Shown here: in pieces, positions 43,666 to 53,652 of the stretch
How the letters are laid out: the number at the start of each line of letters is the position of its first letter
How positions within the stretch are numbered: the first letter of the stretch is position 1
From: Bifidobacterium breve
GTDB taxonomy: Bacteria > Myxococcota_A > UBA796 > SXON01
Reading direction: 5' to 3'
Length of the DNA stretch: 53,857 nucleotides
Assembly (NCBI GenBank): GCA_943328795.2
Contig: CALQBK020000010.1
Span: 1-53,857, forward strand
Position numbers and translations under genes: made by a program
The notes under the pieces: generated by a model
Databases searched by the model: none
Seen by the model: only the letters and a program-made list of their open reading frames with translations
What the model was told of the DNA's origin: nothing

Positions 43666-43941
43666 CTACTTGACCTTCGTCTTGCGATCCGCGGCGTGCC
43701 CGTAGTAGGTGCGGGTCGCGGCGAACTCGCCGAGCTTGTGACCGACCATGTGCTCGGACACATAGACAGGCACGTGCTTCTTGCCGTTGTGGACGGCGAA
43801 GGTGAGGCCGATGAAGTCGGGGATGATCGTCGAGCGGCGGCTCCAGGTCTTGATGACCTTGTTGCCACCCTTGCGAGCGGCTTCGGCCTTGGCGATCAGG
43901 TACTGGTCCACGAAGGGACCCTTCTTTACGGAACGTGCCAT
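43666..43941 (-). CDS. rpsS: 30S ribosomal protein S19
   Basis: Protein of 91 residues: [15 protein letters not shown] opening, [29 protein letters not shown] core. Twelve bases after rplB. Confidence 0.97.
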   Translation of the reverse strand: MARSVKKGPFVDQYLIAKAEAARKGGNKVIKTWSRRSTIIPDFIGLTFAVHNGKKHVPVYVSEHMVGHKLGEFAATRTYYGHAADRKTKVK

Positions 43942-43953
43942 GGTGTTCGTCCT

Positions 43954-44778
43954 TTACGCGCGGCGCTTGACGATGAAACGGTTGGAGGGCTTCCGCTTCG
44001 AGCGGGTCTTGTACCCCTTCGTCGGCTTGCCCCAAGGGGTGACAGGGTGGCGACCGCCCTTCGTGCGGCCTTCGCCGCCGCCGTGCGGATGGTCGATCGG
44101 GTTCATCGTGGTACCACGGTTGGCGGGGCGGTAACCCAACCAGCGCGCGCGGCCCGCCTTGCCCAACATCTCGTTCTCGTGCTCGAGGTTGCCGACCTGG
44201 CCGATGGTCGCCCGGCACTCCGCGAGGACCTGCCGGAGCTCGCCCGAGGGCAAGCGGAGGAGGACATAGCTGCCCTCCTTGGCCATGACCTGCGCGTAGC
44301 AACCGGCCGAGCGGCAGATCTGGCCGCCGCGGCCAATCTTGAGCTCGACGTTGTGCACGAACGTACCGAGCGGGACGGACTGCAGGCGCAGCGAGTTGCC
44401 GGGCTTGATGTCCGCGCTGTCGCTCGCGACGATGCTGTCGCCGACCTTGAGGCCCACGGGCGCCAAGATGTAGCGCTTCTCGCCGTCCGTGTACTGCACC
44501 AGCGCGATGCGCGCGGTGCGGTTCGGATCGTACTCGATCGTCGCGACCTTCCCGGGGACGTCCAGCTTGTTGCGCCGGAAGTCGATGAGCCGGTAGCGGC
44601 GCTTGTGACCGCCGCCCATGTGACGCGAGGTCATACGGCCGAGGTTGTTGCGGCCGCCCGTGCGCTTGATGGGCGAAGTGAGCTTGCGCTCCGGCTTGTC
44701 AGTGGTCAGCTCCTCGAACGAGGGGGTGATCAGGAACCGCAGGCCGGGGGTAGCTGGGCTGTAACGCTTGGTGGCCAT
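43954..44778 (-). CDS. rplB: 50S ribosomal protein L2
   Basis: Protein of 274 residues, normal length. [22 protein letters not shown] near the start and [25 protein letters not shown] near the end, the latter holding the conserved His close to the peptidyl-transferase centre. One base after rplW. Confidence 0.98.
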   Translation of the reverse strand: MATKRYSPATPGLRFLITPSFEELTTDKPERKLTSPIKRTGGRNNLGRMTSRHMGGGHKRRYRLIDFRRNKLDVPGKVATIEYDPNRTARIALVQYTDGEKRYILAPVGLKVGDSIVASDSADIKPGNSLRLQSVPLGTFVHNVELKIGRGGQICRSAGCYAQVMAKEGSYVLLRLPSGELRQVLAECRATIGQVGNLEHENEMLGKAGRARWLGYRPANRGTTMNPIDHPHGGGEGRTKGGRHPVTPWGKPTKGYKTRSKRKPSNRFIVKRRA

Positions 44779-44779
44779 C

Positions 44780-45067
44780 TCATGCCTCCAGGAAGTTCAG
44801 GGTGTGGCCCTGTGCGAGGGTGACGTACGCCTTCTTCCAGTTCGAGCGCTTGCCGTAGAACCGGCCGAAGCGCTTGAACTTGCCGCGCACGTTGACCGTG
44901 CGGACGTCGTCGACCTTGACGTTGAAGTAGCGCTCGATCGCTTCCTTGATCTGCAGCTTGTTGGCGGTCTCGCCAACTTCGAACACGTAGGTGCTCTCGG
45001 CTGCTTCGGCCTTGACGGCCTTTTCGGTAACGAGCGGACGGACGATGATGTCGTGAAGTTCAGCCAT
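44780..45067 (-). CDS. rplW: 50S ribosomal protein L23
   Basis: Protein of 95 residues: [14 protein letters not shown] start and [30 protein letters not shown] end. It lines the tunnel exit where trigger factor and SRP dock. Three bases after rplD. Confidence 0.97.
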   Translation of the reverse strand: MAELHDIIVRPLVTEKAVKAEAAESTYVFEVGETANKLQIKEAIERYFNVKVDDVRTVNVRGKFKRFGRFYGKRSNWKKAYVTLAQGHTLNFLEA

Positions 45068-45070
45068 GGC

Positions 45071-45694
45071 TCACCTCGACAGGCGCTCGACGATCGGGGC
45101 GATCGCCGGGGCGGTGAGAGCAATGTTGCGGTGGCGGAGAACGTCGTACACGTTCAAGCCCGCTACCGGGAGGACGGTCACGCCGGGGATGTTCCGGGAG
45201 ACCAGGGAGACCTTCTCGTTGGCTTCGGGGACGACCACAAGCAGGTTGTCGACGCCGAAGGCCTTCATGAAGGAGCGGAAGCTCTTCGTCTTCACTTCCG
45301 TGAAGTTGAAGTCGTCGACCACGAAGAGCGCAGCTTCGCCGAAGCGGCGCGACAGCGCGCACTTCAGGGCGGCACGGCGCACCTTCTTGTTCAGCGAGAA
45401 CGAGTGGTTGCGCGGCTGCGGGCCGAACACGACACCGCCGCCCGCGTAATGCGGAGCGCGGGTCGAGCCCTGACGCGCACGCCCCGTTCCCTTCTGCTTG
45501 AAGGGCTTGCGTCCACCGCCCGCGACTTCTGCGCGGCGCTTGGTGGAGTGCGTGCCCTGGCGGCGGCCGGCGAGCTGGTGACGTACGACCATGTGGAAGA
45601 GGTGCTCTTTCACTTCGGTCGAGAAGACGGACGCGTCGAGATCGACGGTGCCCACCTTATCGTGGGAGACGTTGTACACGTCGGTGACTGGCAT
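45071..45694 (-). CDS. rplD: 50S ribosomal protein L4
   Basis: Protein of 207 residues with GTHSTKRRAEVAGGGRKPFKQKGTGRARQGSTRAPHYAGGGVVFGP, the tunnel loop. The preceding gene on the transcript is rpsJ, 62 bases away: rplC, which normally lies between S10 and L4, is missing. Confidence 0.97.
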   Translation of the reverse strand: MPVTDVYNVSHDKVGTVDLDASVFSTEVKEHLFHMVVRHQLAGRRQGTHSTKRRAEVAGGGRKPFKQKGTGRARQGSTRAPHYAGGGVVFGPQPRNHSFSLNKKVRRAALKCALSRRFGEAALFVVDDFNFTEVKTKSFRSFMKAFGVDNLLVVVPEANEKVSLVSRNIPGVTVLPVAGLNVYDVLRHRNIALTAPAIAPIVERLSR

Positions 45695-45756
45695 GACAGA
45701 CTCCGGGGGCGTCGCCGCCCTGGTCTTGGGGATGCGCCGTTTCGGGCGCGGAAGGG

Positions 45757-46071
<315 letters not shown>

Positions 46072-46082
46072 GATTCCCTCGT

Positions 46083-47273
<1,191 letters not shown>

Positions 47274-47336
47274 GGTTGAGCTCCTTAGGGAGAATCGTTG
47301 GAAAGGAAGGAAAGCGAGAAAGACGGAGGCGGTGGG

Positions 47337-49418
47337 TCAGTACCCGCGGAGCTTGACGACGATCTCGTTCGAGAGCGTCTGCGGCACGTGGGAGTACTGG
47401 TGAAACTGCATGGTGAAGTCGGCGCGCCCCTGGGTGGCCGACCGTAGGTCGGTTGCGTAGCCGAACATCGAGGAGAGGGGCACCTCTGCCTCGATCACCT
47501 GGACGCCCGCACGGGCCTCCATATGGCTGATCGATCCCCGGCGGCCTGAGAGGTCACCAAAGACGGCGCCGGTATACTCCTCCGGCACGGAGATTTCAAG
47601 CTTCATGATCGGTTCGAGCAAAATAGGTGCGGCGTTCCGCAGCGCTTCCTGCACGGCCATCGAGCCCGCCACGCGAAACGCGATGTCCGAGCTGTCGACT
47701 TCGTGGAACGAGCCGTCGTAGAGCTCGACATCCACGTCGCTGCACGGAAAGCCAACGAGCACACCACGGTCGAGCGCCTCGCGGCAGCCGTCGAGCGCCG
47801 GCTTTAGGAACTCCTTCGGGATGACGCCGTTTTTCGTGACGTCGCGCACGGTGTGGCCGGCGCCCGTCTCGTTGGGCTTTACGCGTACCTTGCAGTGCCC
47901 GTACTGGCCCTTGCCGCCGGTCTGGCGCTTGAACAAGCCCTCGCCCTCGCCCGCCCTCGCGATCGTCTCGCGGTACGCGACTTGGGGCTTTCCAACTTGG
48001 CAGTGGACCTTGAACTCGCGGTCGAGGCGGTCCCGGATGATGTCCAGGTGGAGCTCGCCCATGCCGGAGATCAGGGTCTGACCGCTGTCCTTGTCGATCC
48101 GCACGCGGAACGTCGGGTCTTCGTCCGCCAGCTTCTGCAGCGAGGCGTTGAGCTTGTCCTCGTCCGCCTTGGTCATCGCTTCGATGGCCATCGAGATGAC
48201 GGGCTCGGGGAACGTCATCGACTCGAGCACGATCGGGTGCTTCTGGTCGCACAGCGTGTCGCCGGTGGCGACATTGCGCAGGCCGGCGGCCGCCACGATG
48301 TTGCCCGTGGTGGCGTGCGTGATGTCTTCGCGCTGGTTGGCGTGCATCTGGAGGATGCGCCCAACGCGCTCGCGCTTGCCGGTGCGAGGGTTCAACGCCA
48401 CGGTCCCGGCTTCGAGCGACCCCGAGTACACCCGCAGGTAGGTCAGGGTGCCCACGAACGGGTCCGTCTGGATCTTGAACGCCAAGGCGCAGAACGGCTC
48501 GTCGGCCGACGCGCTGCGGAGCACGGCCTTGTCGACGTTGTCAGGGTCCTTCCCGACCACGGCCGGCAGGTCCATCGGTGACGGCAGGTAGTCCACCACT
48601 GCGTCGAGCAGCGGTTGCACACCGCGCTTCCGAGCCGCCGTACCGCAGAACACCGGGACGACGCGGCCGGCCAAGACGGCCTTGCGTGCTGCCGCCTTCA
48701 GCGCGGACACGGGGATCTCGGCGCCCTCGAGGAACGCCTCCATCACGGTGTCGTCCTCGCCGGCGACGGCGTCGAGCAGCGCGTCCCGAGCCATCGACAC
48801 GTCGTCCGCCATGTCGTCCGGCACCGGGCCTTCGACGAACGCGGTCCCAAGGTCGTCCCCCGGCGTCCACGTCATCGCGACCTGGCGGACCAAGTCCACC
48901 ATGCCAACGAAGGTCTCGGCCGTGCCGATCGGGAGCTGGAACGCGACCGCGTTGGCCCCGAGCCTATCTCGCAGGGTCTGTACCGCTGCGTTGAAGTCCG
49001 CGCCGGTCCGGTCCATCTTGTTGATGAACGCGAGGCGTGGCACGTGGTAGCGCTCCGCCTGCTTCCACACCGTCTCGGACTGCGACTGCACGCCCTCGAC
49101 CGCGGTGAATACCGCGACGGCGCCGTCGAGCACGCGGAGGCTGCGCTCGACTTCCATCGTGAAGTCGACGTGCCCGGGCGTATCGATGATGTTGATGCGG
49201 TGGTCGCGCCACTGGCACGTCACTGCCGCAGACTGGATCGTGATCCCCCGCTCGCGCTCTTGGACCATCCAGTCTGTGCTGGTGTTCCCCGAGTCCACGT
49301 CGCCCATGCGATGCGAGACGCCTGTGTAGAACAGGATCCGCTCGGTGAGCGTAGTCTTCCCCGCATCAATGTGGGCCATGATGCCAATGTTGCGGAGGAT
49401 GGCGAGATCGGGAGCCAT
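47337..49418 (-). CDS. fusA: Elongation factor G
   Basis: Protein of 693 residues. GTPase motifs AHIDAGKT, DTPGHVDF and NKMD, RGITIQSA switch I, and the C-terminal domains IV and V (GKGQYGHCKV..., GRRGSISHME) are complete. It drives translocation. It is preceded by a 208-base gap after rpsG. Confidence 0.98.
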   Translation of the reverse strand: MAPDLAILRNIGIMAHIDAGKTTLTERILFYTGVSHRMGDVDSGNTSTDWMVQERERGITIQSAAVTCQWRDHRINIIDTPGHVDFTMEVERSLRVLDGAVAVFTAVEGVQSQSETVWKQAERYHVPRLAFINKMDRTGADFNAAVQTLRDRLGANAVAFQLPIGTAETFVGMVDLVRQVAMTWTPGDDLGTAFVEGPVPDDMADDVSMARDALLDAVAGEDDTVMEAFLEGAEIPVSALKAAARKAVLAGRVVPVFCGTAARKRGVQPLLDAVVDYLPSPMDLPAVVGKDPDNVDKAVLRSASADEPFCALAFKIQTDPFVGTLTYLRVYSGSLEAGTVALNPRTGKRERVGRILQMHANQREDITHATTGNIVAAAGLRNVATGDTLCDQKHPIVLESMTFPEPVISMAIEAMTKADEDKLNASLQKLADEDPTFRVRIDKDSGQTLISGMGELHLDIIRDRLDREFKVHCQVGKPQVAYRETIARAGEGEGLFKRQTGGKGQYGHCKVRVKPNETGAGHTVRDVTKNGVIPKEFLKPALDGCREALDRGVLVGFPCSDVDVELYDGSFHEVDSSDIAFRVAGSMAVQEALRNAAPILLEPIMKLEISVPEEYTGAVFGDLSGRRGSISHMEARAGVQVIEAEVPLSSMFGYATDLRSATQGRADFTMQFHQYSHVPQTLSNEIVVKLRGY

Positions 49419-49588
49419 GAGAATGGTCCGACGAGGTGCCGTCTACAAGCGCCACTTTTCGCTGTTTTGCCGCCTGTCCCGGGAACAAGTCATGGTTCCT
49501 GTGTGCGAGGGCGACGCAACGGAGCGTCTGGTGGTATTCGTGGTTCGGAGGGCTCGGCGAGAGCTCCAGAGTCAGGGTTGAGCGGAGT

Positions 49589-49612
49589 CGGGCGACCCCG
49601 GAGGGCCGCCCG
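49589..49612 (-). terminator. Hairpin after rpsG, in the rpsG-fusA gap
   Basis: CGGGCG (49612-49607 on the minus strand) pairs with CGCCCG (49594-49589), with possible further pairing of CCC/GGG inside. It lies 15 bases after the rpsG stop. A partial terminator or processing point between rpsLG and fusA-tuf would be plausible. The rest of the 208-base gap (49419-49626) shows no gene. Confidence 0.4.
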
Positions 49613-49626
49613 CGAACGACGTTCGA

Positions 49627-50097
49627 CTACCAGCGGTAGTGGGAGAACGCCTTGTTGGCCTCGGCCATGCGGTGCACGTCGTCGCGCTTCTTGACCGCGT
49701 TGCCGCGGTTGTGGGCGGCTTCGATGATCTCGTTCGCGAGCTTCTCGCGCATCGTCTTGCCCGAGCGGTCAGCGGCGTACTCGACCAGCCAGCGCATCGC
49801 GAGCGACACGCGGCGCTCGGAGCGCACCTCGACCGGCACCTGGTAGTTCGCACCGCCGACGCGGCGGGACTTCACTTCGACCTGGGGCTGGCAGTTCTCG
49901 AGCGCGCGGCGGAACACCTTGACGGGCTCCTCACGGGTGCGCTCTTCCACGGTGCTGAACGCGCCGTAGACGATGTCTTCAGCGACGGCCTTCTTGCCGT
50001 GCTGCATGACGATGTTCATGAAGCGAGTGACGATCTCGTCTCCGTAGAGAGGATCGGGGAGGACTTGACGCTTGGCGACTACGCGACGACGAGGCAT
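49627..50097 (-). CDS. rpsG: 30S ribosomal protein S7
   Basis: Protein of 156 residues: [20 protein letters not shown] opening, [14 protein letters not shown] and [19 protein letters not shown] core. It nucleates assembly of the 30S head. Twelve bases after rpsL. Confidence 0.98.
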   Translation of the reverse strand: MPRRRVVAKRQVLPDPLYGDEIVTRFMNIVMQHGKKAVAEDIVYGAFSTVEERTREEPVKVFRRALENCQPQVEVKSRRVGGANYQVPVEVRSERRVSLAMRWLVEYAADRSGKTMREKLANEIIEAAHNRGNAVKKRDDVHRMAEANKAFSHYRW

Positions 50098-50109
50098 GTT
50101 TTTTCCTTC

Positions 50110-50490
50110 CTACTTCTTGTTCTTCGGACGCTTGGCGCCGTACTTGGACCGGCTCTGTCGCCGGCTGTTGACGCCCTGCGTGTCGAGCACGCCGCGGATG
50201 ATGTGGTAGCGAACGCCCGGAAGGTCCTTGACACGGCCGCCGCGGATCAGCACCGAGCTGTGCTCCTGGAGGTTGTGACCTTCGCCGGGGATGTAGGAGG
50301 TGACCTCCATCCCGTTGGTGAGGCGGACACGGGCGACCTTGCGAAGGGCCGAGTTCGGCTTCTTCGGGGTCGTGGTGTAGACGCGGGTGCACACGCCGCG
50401 CTTCTGCGGGCATGCTTTGAGCGCCGGAGAGGCCGTCTTTGACTTGACGGCCTCGCGACCCTTACGAACGAGCTGGTTGATGGTAGGCAT
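50110..50490 (-). CDS. rpsL: 30S ribosomal protein S12
   Basis: Protein of 126 residues: [15 protein letters not shown] opening, [27 protein letters not shown] with the usual streptomycin-site Lys, and [16 protein letters not shown]. It is the first gene of the superoperon; a promoter lies 40-70 bases upstream. rpoB/rpoC are not upstream here. Confidence 0.98.
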   Translation of the reverse strand: MPTINQLVRKGREAVKSKTASPALKACPQKRGVCTRVYTTTPKKPNSALRKVARVRLTNGMEVTSYIPGEGHNLQEHSSVLIRGGRVKDLPGVRYHIIRGVLDTQGVNSRRQSRSKYGAKRPKNKK

Positions 50491-50528
50491 GAAGTCCTGT
50501 TGCCGAACGGGTGACGGATAGCCGGCGG

Positions 50529-50557
50529 CGTTTATGTGCTCGCCGGGACGGTGTCAA
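50529..50557 (-). promoter_or_regulatory. Promoter of the ribosomal superoperon
   Basis: TTGACA (50557-50552 on the minus strand), 17 bases, then TAAACG (50534-50529). The -35 box is perfect; the -10 is weak (an alternative CATAAA with 15-base spacing is slightly better). The -35 box overlaps the stop codon of the Fur-family gene. Confidence 0.5.
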
Positions 50558-50964
50558 GGCGCGAGAGCACACCGAGCGCAAACACCGTCGAATCGCACCT
50601 CGGCGCGGGCCGCTTGCCCGCAGAGGAGGACCTGCACGTCCGCGGCGTCGACGTCTTCGACGCCACCGCACTGGACACAGACCAGGTGATGGTGCGGCCC
50701 GACGTTCGCGTCGTACCGGACCTCGCCCGGCGTCATCCGGACGACCCGGACCAGGCCGAGCTGCTCGAGCAACGACAGCGTGTTGTAGACGGTCGCCCGG
50801 CTCGAGGATGGGTCGTCCCCCGACACCGCGGCCAGCACCTCGTTCGCGGTCGGGTGCGACGTCGTCGAGCACAGGTACCGGGCGATCGCGCGACGCGGCG
50901 CAGTCCACGCGTGACCGCCTTCGCGGACGCGGGCTTCGATGCGCGTGAGGTCGGGGTGGTGCAC
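50554..50964 (-). CDS. Fur/PerR-family metal or peroxide regulator
   Basis: Protein of 136 residues from the GTG at 50964, the usual Fur length. Winged-helix part: TAPRRAIARYL...HPTANEVLAAV...SRATVYNTLSLLEQLGLV, a typical Fur/PerR layout. The HHHLVCVQCG metal region and two CxxC pairs (C96/C99 and C129/C132) for structural zinc are present. It is cytoplasmic and should repress iron or oxidative-stress genes. A frame to ATG 51039 exists, but its extra 25 residues look unlike Fur and contain a perfect TTGACA, so they are probably promoter. It ends at the superoperon promoter. Confidence 0.85.
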   Translation of the reverse strand: MHHPDLTRIEARVREGGHAWTAPRRAIARYLCSTTSHPTANEVLAAVSGDDPSSSRATVYNTLSLLEQLGLVRVVRMTPGEVRYDANVGPHHHLVCVQCGGVEDVDAADVQVLLCGQAARAEVRFDGVCARCALAP

Positions 50965-50970
50965 AGGGGG

Positions 50971-50999
50971 AGTTTTCAACGCGAAGGGGTCGATGTCAA
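50971..50999 (-). promoter_or_regulatory. Probable promoter of the Fur-family gene
   Basis: TTGACA (50999-50994 on the minus strand) with 17 bases to AAAACT (50976-50971), a weak -10. Transcription would start near the GTG at 50964, implying a leaderless or very short 5' end. Confidence 0.35.
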
Positions 51000-51007
51000 G
51001 GTCGCAG

Positions 51008-51035
51008 TTGACGTCCACGGTCGGGCGCTTAGTAC
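51008..51035 (+). promoter_or_regulatory. Probable promoter of tmRNA
   Basis: TTGACG (51008-51013), 16 bases, TAGTAC (51030-51035). A start near 51042 would give a short 5' leader removed by RNase P at 51078. It is divergent from the Fur-family promoter only about ten bases away, so the two may compete. Confidence 0.4.
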
Positions 51036-51077
51036 ACATGCATCTCTCGACGCCTTCCCCGGCGTCTTTTCCCTTCC

Positions 51078-51449
51078 GGGGGCGTACCGGTTTCGACGGG
51101 GTGTCTGAACGCCGAGTGGCGTGGCAAGGCTGGGTCTCCTTTCAACGGCCCAAAAACAAAGCTGCCAACAACAGCAACCACTTCAGCGAGCGCCTCGCGG
51201 CGTAAGTTGAGGTCCGGGAGCCATTACGAGCACCCGGCGTTCGGTGGAGGACAGGCCGACCTTCACCGGGTGTAATCTAGGCACGCAGCAGACCCGGGGC
51301 TGAGCACCCGCCGGGCGAGCGAAGTTCAAACAGGAGGTTCTGACGGTCCCCAAAGGGGACGACACTCGCCGGTGAGCTTCCGGAAGGCCACGTATCTGCA
51401 GAGCCAGATGATGCTTCGGACAGGGGTTCGACTCCCCTCGCCTCCACCA
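51078..51449 (+). ncRNA. ssrA: tmRNA (trans-translation RNA)
   Basis: About 372 bases. The 5' end GGGGGCG (51078-51084) pairs with CGCCTCC (51439-51445) to give the alanyl acceptor stem (one G-U), followed by A and an encoded CCA. TTTCGACGGGG near the 5' end is the universal tmRNA block. The T-arm is CAGGGGTTCGACTCCCC. The tag frame runs from GCC at 51164 to TAA at 51203-51205 and encodes ANNSNHFSERLAA, ending in the LAA degradation signal. It rescues stalled ribosomes with SmpB. Its 3' end borders the mobile element. Confidence 0.97.
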
Positions 51450-53056
51450 TTCGCAACCCGGGGCAGAACTTTGGTCCGACCAGAGTTCTCCCCGGTGTTC
51501 GCGGAGGATCCGCCGAGTTCGGCGGGTAGCGTGAACGTCACAGTGAGCTTCATGCCGTCGGCCTCGATGCGGGCGATCCAGGCGCGAAGGAAGGCTCGCT
51601 GGGCGTTCGCCGTGCCCGTTGCGAGGACCGCCCGGAGGCGCTCGACGTACCTGGCGATGGTCGCGGCGTCAGCGAGCCGGATCACCGGGGTCGATGCTGT
51701 CGCGAGGCGCGCCTGGTTCGCCGTCAGCGTGTCCACGTTGGCCTTCACCTCGCGGATGCGCGGGGCGAGGATGGAGAGGTCGATGCCGCCGTCCTCGATC
51801 GCCCGGTAGAGGTTGTCGAGCTTGCGGCGCGCCTCGGCGAGCTGGGCAGTCGCGGCACCGACCTCGGCGCGGGCGGCCTGGCCCACGGCGTCGGCCTCCT
51901 CGTTGACGAGGTCGAGCAGCTCGCGCAAGTAGCCGGGCGACAGCACCTCCCGCTGGAGGAGGTCGATCACCGCGGCCTCGGTCTCGTCCTTCGGCAGCGG
52001 CTTCGCCGTACAGGCCTCGGCGCCGAGCTTCTTTTTCTTCTGGCAGACGTAGTAGCGGTACTCCCCGCTCCGGGCGTTGTGGCCGAAAAAGGGCGACCCA
52101 CATTGGGCGCAGAAGATCAGCCCCGAAAGGAGGTAGTCGCTCGCGAGCGTGTTCTGGCTGACGATCTCCGGAGCGCGAGCGGCGAGCATCCGGTGCACCT
52201 GCTCGAAGTCCTCCTTGCTGACGAGCCCCTCGTGGGTGTCGGCCTTCTTGATCGGATCGGACGGCTTGTGCTTCTGAAGCCCGGTCCGGTGGACGCCCCA
52301 CGTCGTGACCCCGACGTACACGTCGTTCAGCAGCAGCTTGTGGATGCTCGTCTTGAGCAGGGACTTGCCGCGGGGCGTGAGGACACCCCCGGCATGGAGG
52401 GCAGCCGCGATGCTGGTGACGCCCTCGCCTGCCAGCGCCATGCGGAAGATGCGCTGGACCAGCGGTGCCCACTGCGGGTCCGGCTCCAGGATGATGCGGG
52501 GCGCGCCCTCGGACGGCCCGGTGGCGAGCTTGCGGTAGCCGATCGGCGGGGGACCGCCGTTGCGGAAGCCCATCGAGGCGTTCTTCCGCAGGCCACGACA
52601 GATGTCTTGAGCGAGGTTCTGACTGTAGAACTCGTCCACCGATTCGAGGATCGCCTCCAGCATCCGCCCCGACGGCGAGTCGTCGACGGGCTCGTTGAGC
52701 GAGACCACGCGGACGCGGTTGCGCTCCAGCATCCGCTTGTAGAGGACGCTGTCCTCGCGGTTGCGGGAGAAACGGCTGAACTTCCAGACGACGATGTAGT
52801 CGAAGGGCGCGGGCTTCTGTTTCGCGGCGGCAATCATCTCGCGGAACTGCGGGCGATCGTCGGTGGTGGCGGACTCGGCCGAATCGATGAACTCGGCGAC
52901 GACCTCCCAGCCGCGCTGCTTTGCGCCGACGCGGCAGGCGTCGAGCTGGGCGGGGATGGAGAGGTCCTTCTCGGCCTGCTTGTCAGCCGAGCAGCGGGCG
53001 TAGATGGCGACGCGCGGGATGGTCGCCGTGGCGGATGGCTTGTCGGCGGCGGTCAT
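51326..53056 (-). CDS. Large serine recombinase, frame runs into the tmRNA 3' end
   Basis: Protein of 576 residues from the ATG at 53056. N-terminal resolvase domain with YARCSAD (catalytic Ser23), the WKFSRFSRN segment and DDSPSGRMLEAILESVDEFYSQ; then a recombinase domain (GFRNGGPPPIGYRKL), a zinc beta-ribbon (CAQCG...YVCQKKKK...C) and a coiled coil near residues 410-500. Such enzymes integrate and excise elements. The last 41 codons (from about GGGEGSRTPVR) are antisense to the tmRNA 3' end, so the frame crosses the element boundary and its natural C-terminus probably depends on integration. Its ATG overlaps the XRE gene stop (ATGA), so the two are coupled. Confidence 0.9.
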   Translation of the reverse strand: MTAADKPSATATIPRVAIYARCSADKQAEKDLSIPAQLDACRVGAKQRGWEVVAEFIDSAESATTDDRPQFREMIAAAKQKPAPFDYIVVWKFSRFSRNREDSVLYKRMLERNRVRVVSLNEPVDDSPSGRMLEAILESVDEFYSQNLAQDICRGLRKNASMGFRNGGPPPIGYRKLATGPSEGAPRIILEPDPQWAPLVQRIFRMALAGEGVTSIAAALHAGGVLTPRGKSLLKTSIHKLLLNDVYVGVTTWGVHRTGLQKHKPSDPIKKADTHEGLVSKEDFEQVHRMLAARAPEIVSQNTLASDYLLSGLIFCAQCGSPFFGHNARSGEYRYYVCQKKKKLGAEACTAKPLPKDETEAAVIDLLQREVLSPGYLRELLDLVNEEADAVGQAARAEVGAATAQLAEARRKLDNLYRAIEDGGIDLSILAPRIREVKANVDTLTANQARLATASTPVIRLADAATIARYVERLRAVLATGTANAQRAFLRAWIARIEADGMKLTVTFTLPAELGGSSANTGENSGRTKVLPRVANGGGEGSRTPVRSIIWLCRYVAFRKLTGECRPLWGPSEPPV

Positions 53057-53595
53057 TCGGCGCTCCCTTCGGGTTCCGGTTCGAGGATCGCGGCGATGGA
53101 GCCACCCGCGTGGAAGTAGGCCTCCAGCCGCTTCGCGAACTCGACCCACTGCTTCTTCTGGAGGGACGAGAACGAGTCGAGCCAGCGGTCGTCCATCCGC
53201 ATCGGGCGCAGCGCCGGGTTCAGGACGAGGCGGGCGAAGGCGGCCTCCTCATCCAGCTCGTTGGTGAGCGCGTGGGGCTCCAGAACGCGGATGCCCGCTG
53301 CCTCCAAGACCTCGGCGCGCGGGCGGACGTAGACGTCGGCGAGCGCGCTGAACAGGTTGAGGCTGTCGATGCGAAAGCGACCGCCGGTCTCCATCTTCTG
53401 GAGCTTGGCGAAGGTCATGCCGAGCTGGTCCGCCGCATCCCGGAGGGAGATCCCGCGCTCCTCGCGAAGCTTGCGGAGGTAGGGGCCGAAGGCGGTGTTG
53501 TGCTCGCGGTAGAAGGCGACTTCGCCCATTTCGCGGCCGATATCGGTCGGCTCTGTGACGGCGAGAGAGGGGGACGGGCGGGGGGTTCGCGGCAT
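53053..53595 (-). CDS. XRE-family transcriptional regulator
   Basis: Protein of 180 residues. The helix-turn-helix is at about 37-72 (LRKLREERGISLRDAADQLGMTFAKLQKMETGGR). The rest is helical and may bind a ligand or partner. GGAG lies eight bases before the ATG. Its stop overlaps the recombinase start, so it probably controls the element's recombination and its own promoter. Confidence 0.85.
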   Translation of the reverse strand: MPRTPRPSPSLAVTEPTDIGREMGEVAFYREHNTAFGPYLRKLREERGISLRDAADQLGMTFAKLQKMETGGRFRIDSLNLFSALADVYVRPRAEVLEAAGIRVLEPHALTNELDEEAAFARLVLNPALRPMRMDDRWLDSFSSLQKKQWVEFAKRLEAYFHAGGSIAAILEPEPEGSAE

Positions 53596-53624
53596 CGGGG
53601 GTGCTCCGTTGATTGCTTATGCGA

Positions 53625-53652
53625 ACTTTAGTCCGTGTGGGGGCGATGTCAA
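53625..53652 (-). promoter_or_regulatory. Promoter of the XRE-recombinase operon
   Basis: TTGACA (53652-53647 on the minus strand), 16 bases, TAAAGT (53630-53625). It lies about 30 bases before the XRE ATG and overlaps the stop codon of the upstream partial gene. The AT-rich stretch just downstream (TTCGCATAAGCAA) could hold an operator. Confidence 0.6.

Noticed and set aside
50965-51039. 25-residue N-terminal extension of the Fur-family protein
   Set aside because: Unlike Fur N-termini and overlaps a perfect TTGACA; the later GTG gives normal family length.
51326-51449. Last 41 residues of the recombinase as a genuine domain
   Set aside because: They are antisense tmRNA sequence, and similar GEGSRTPVR-type tails are a well-known RNA-gene artefact.
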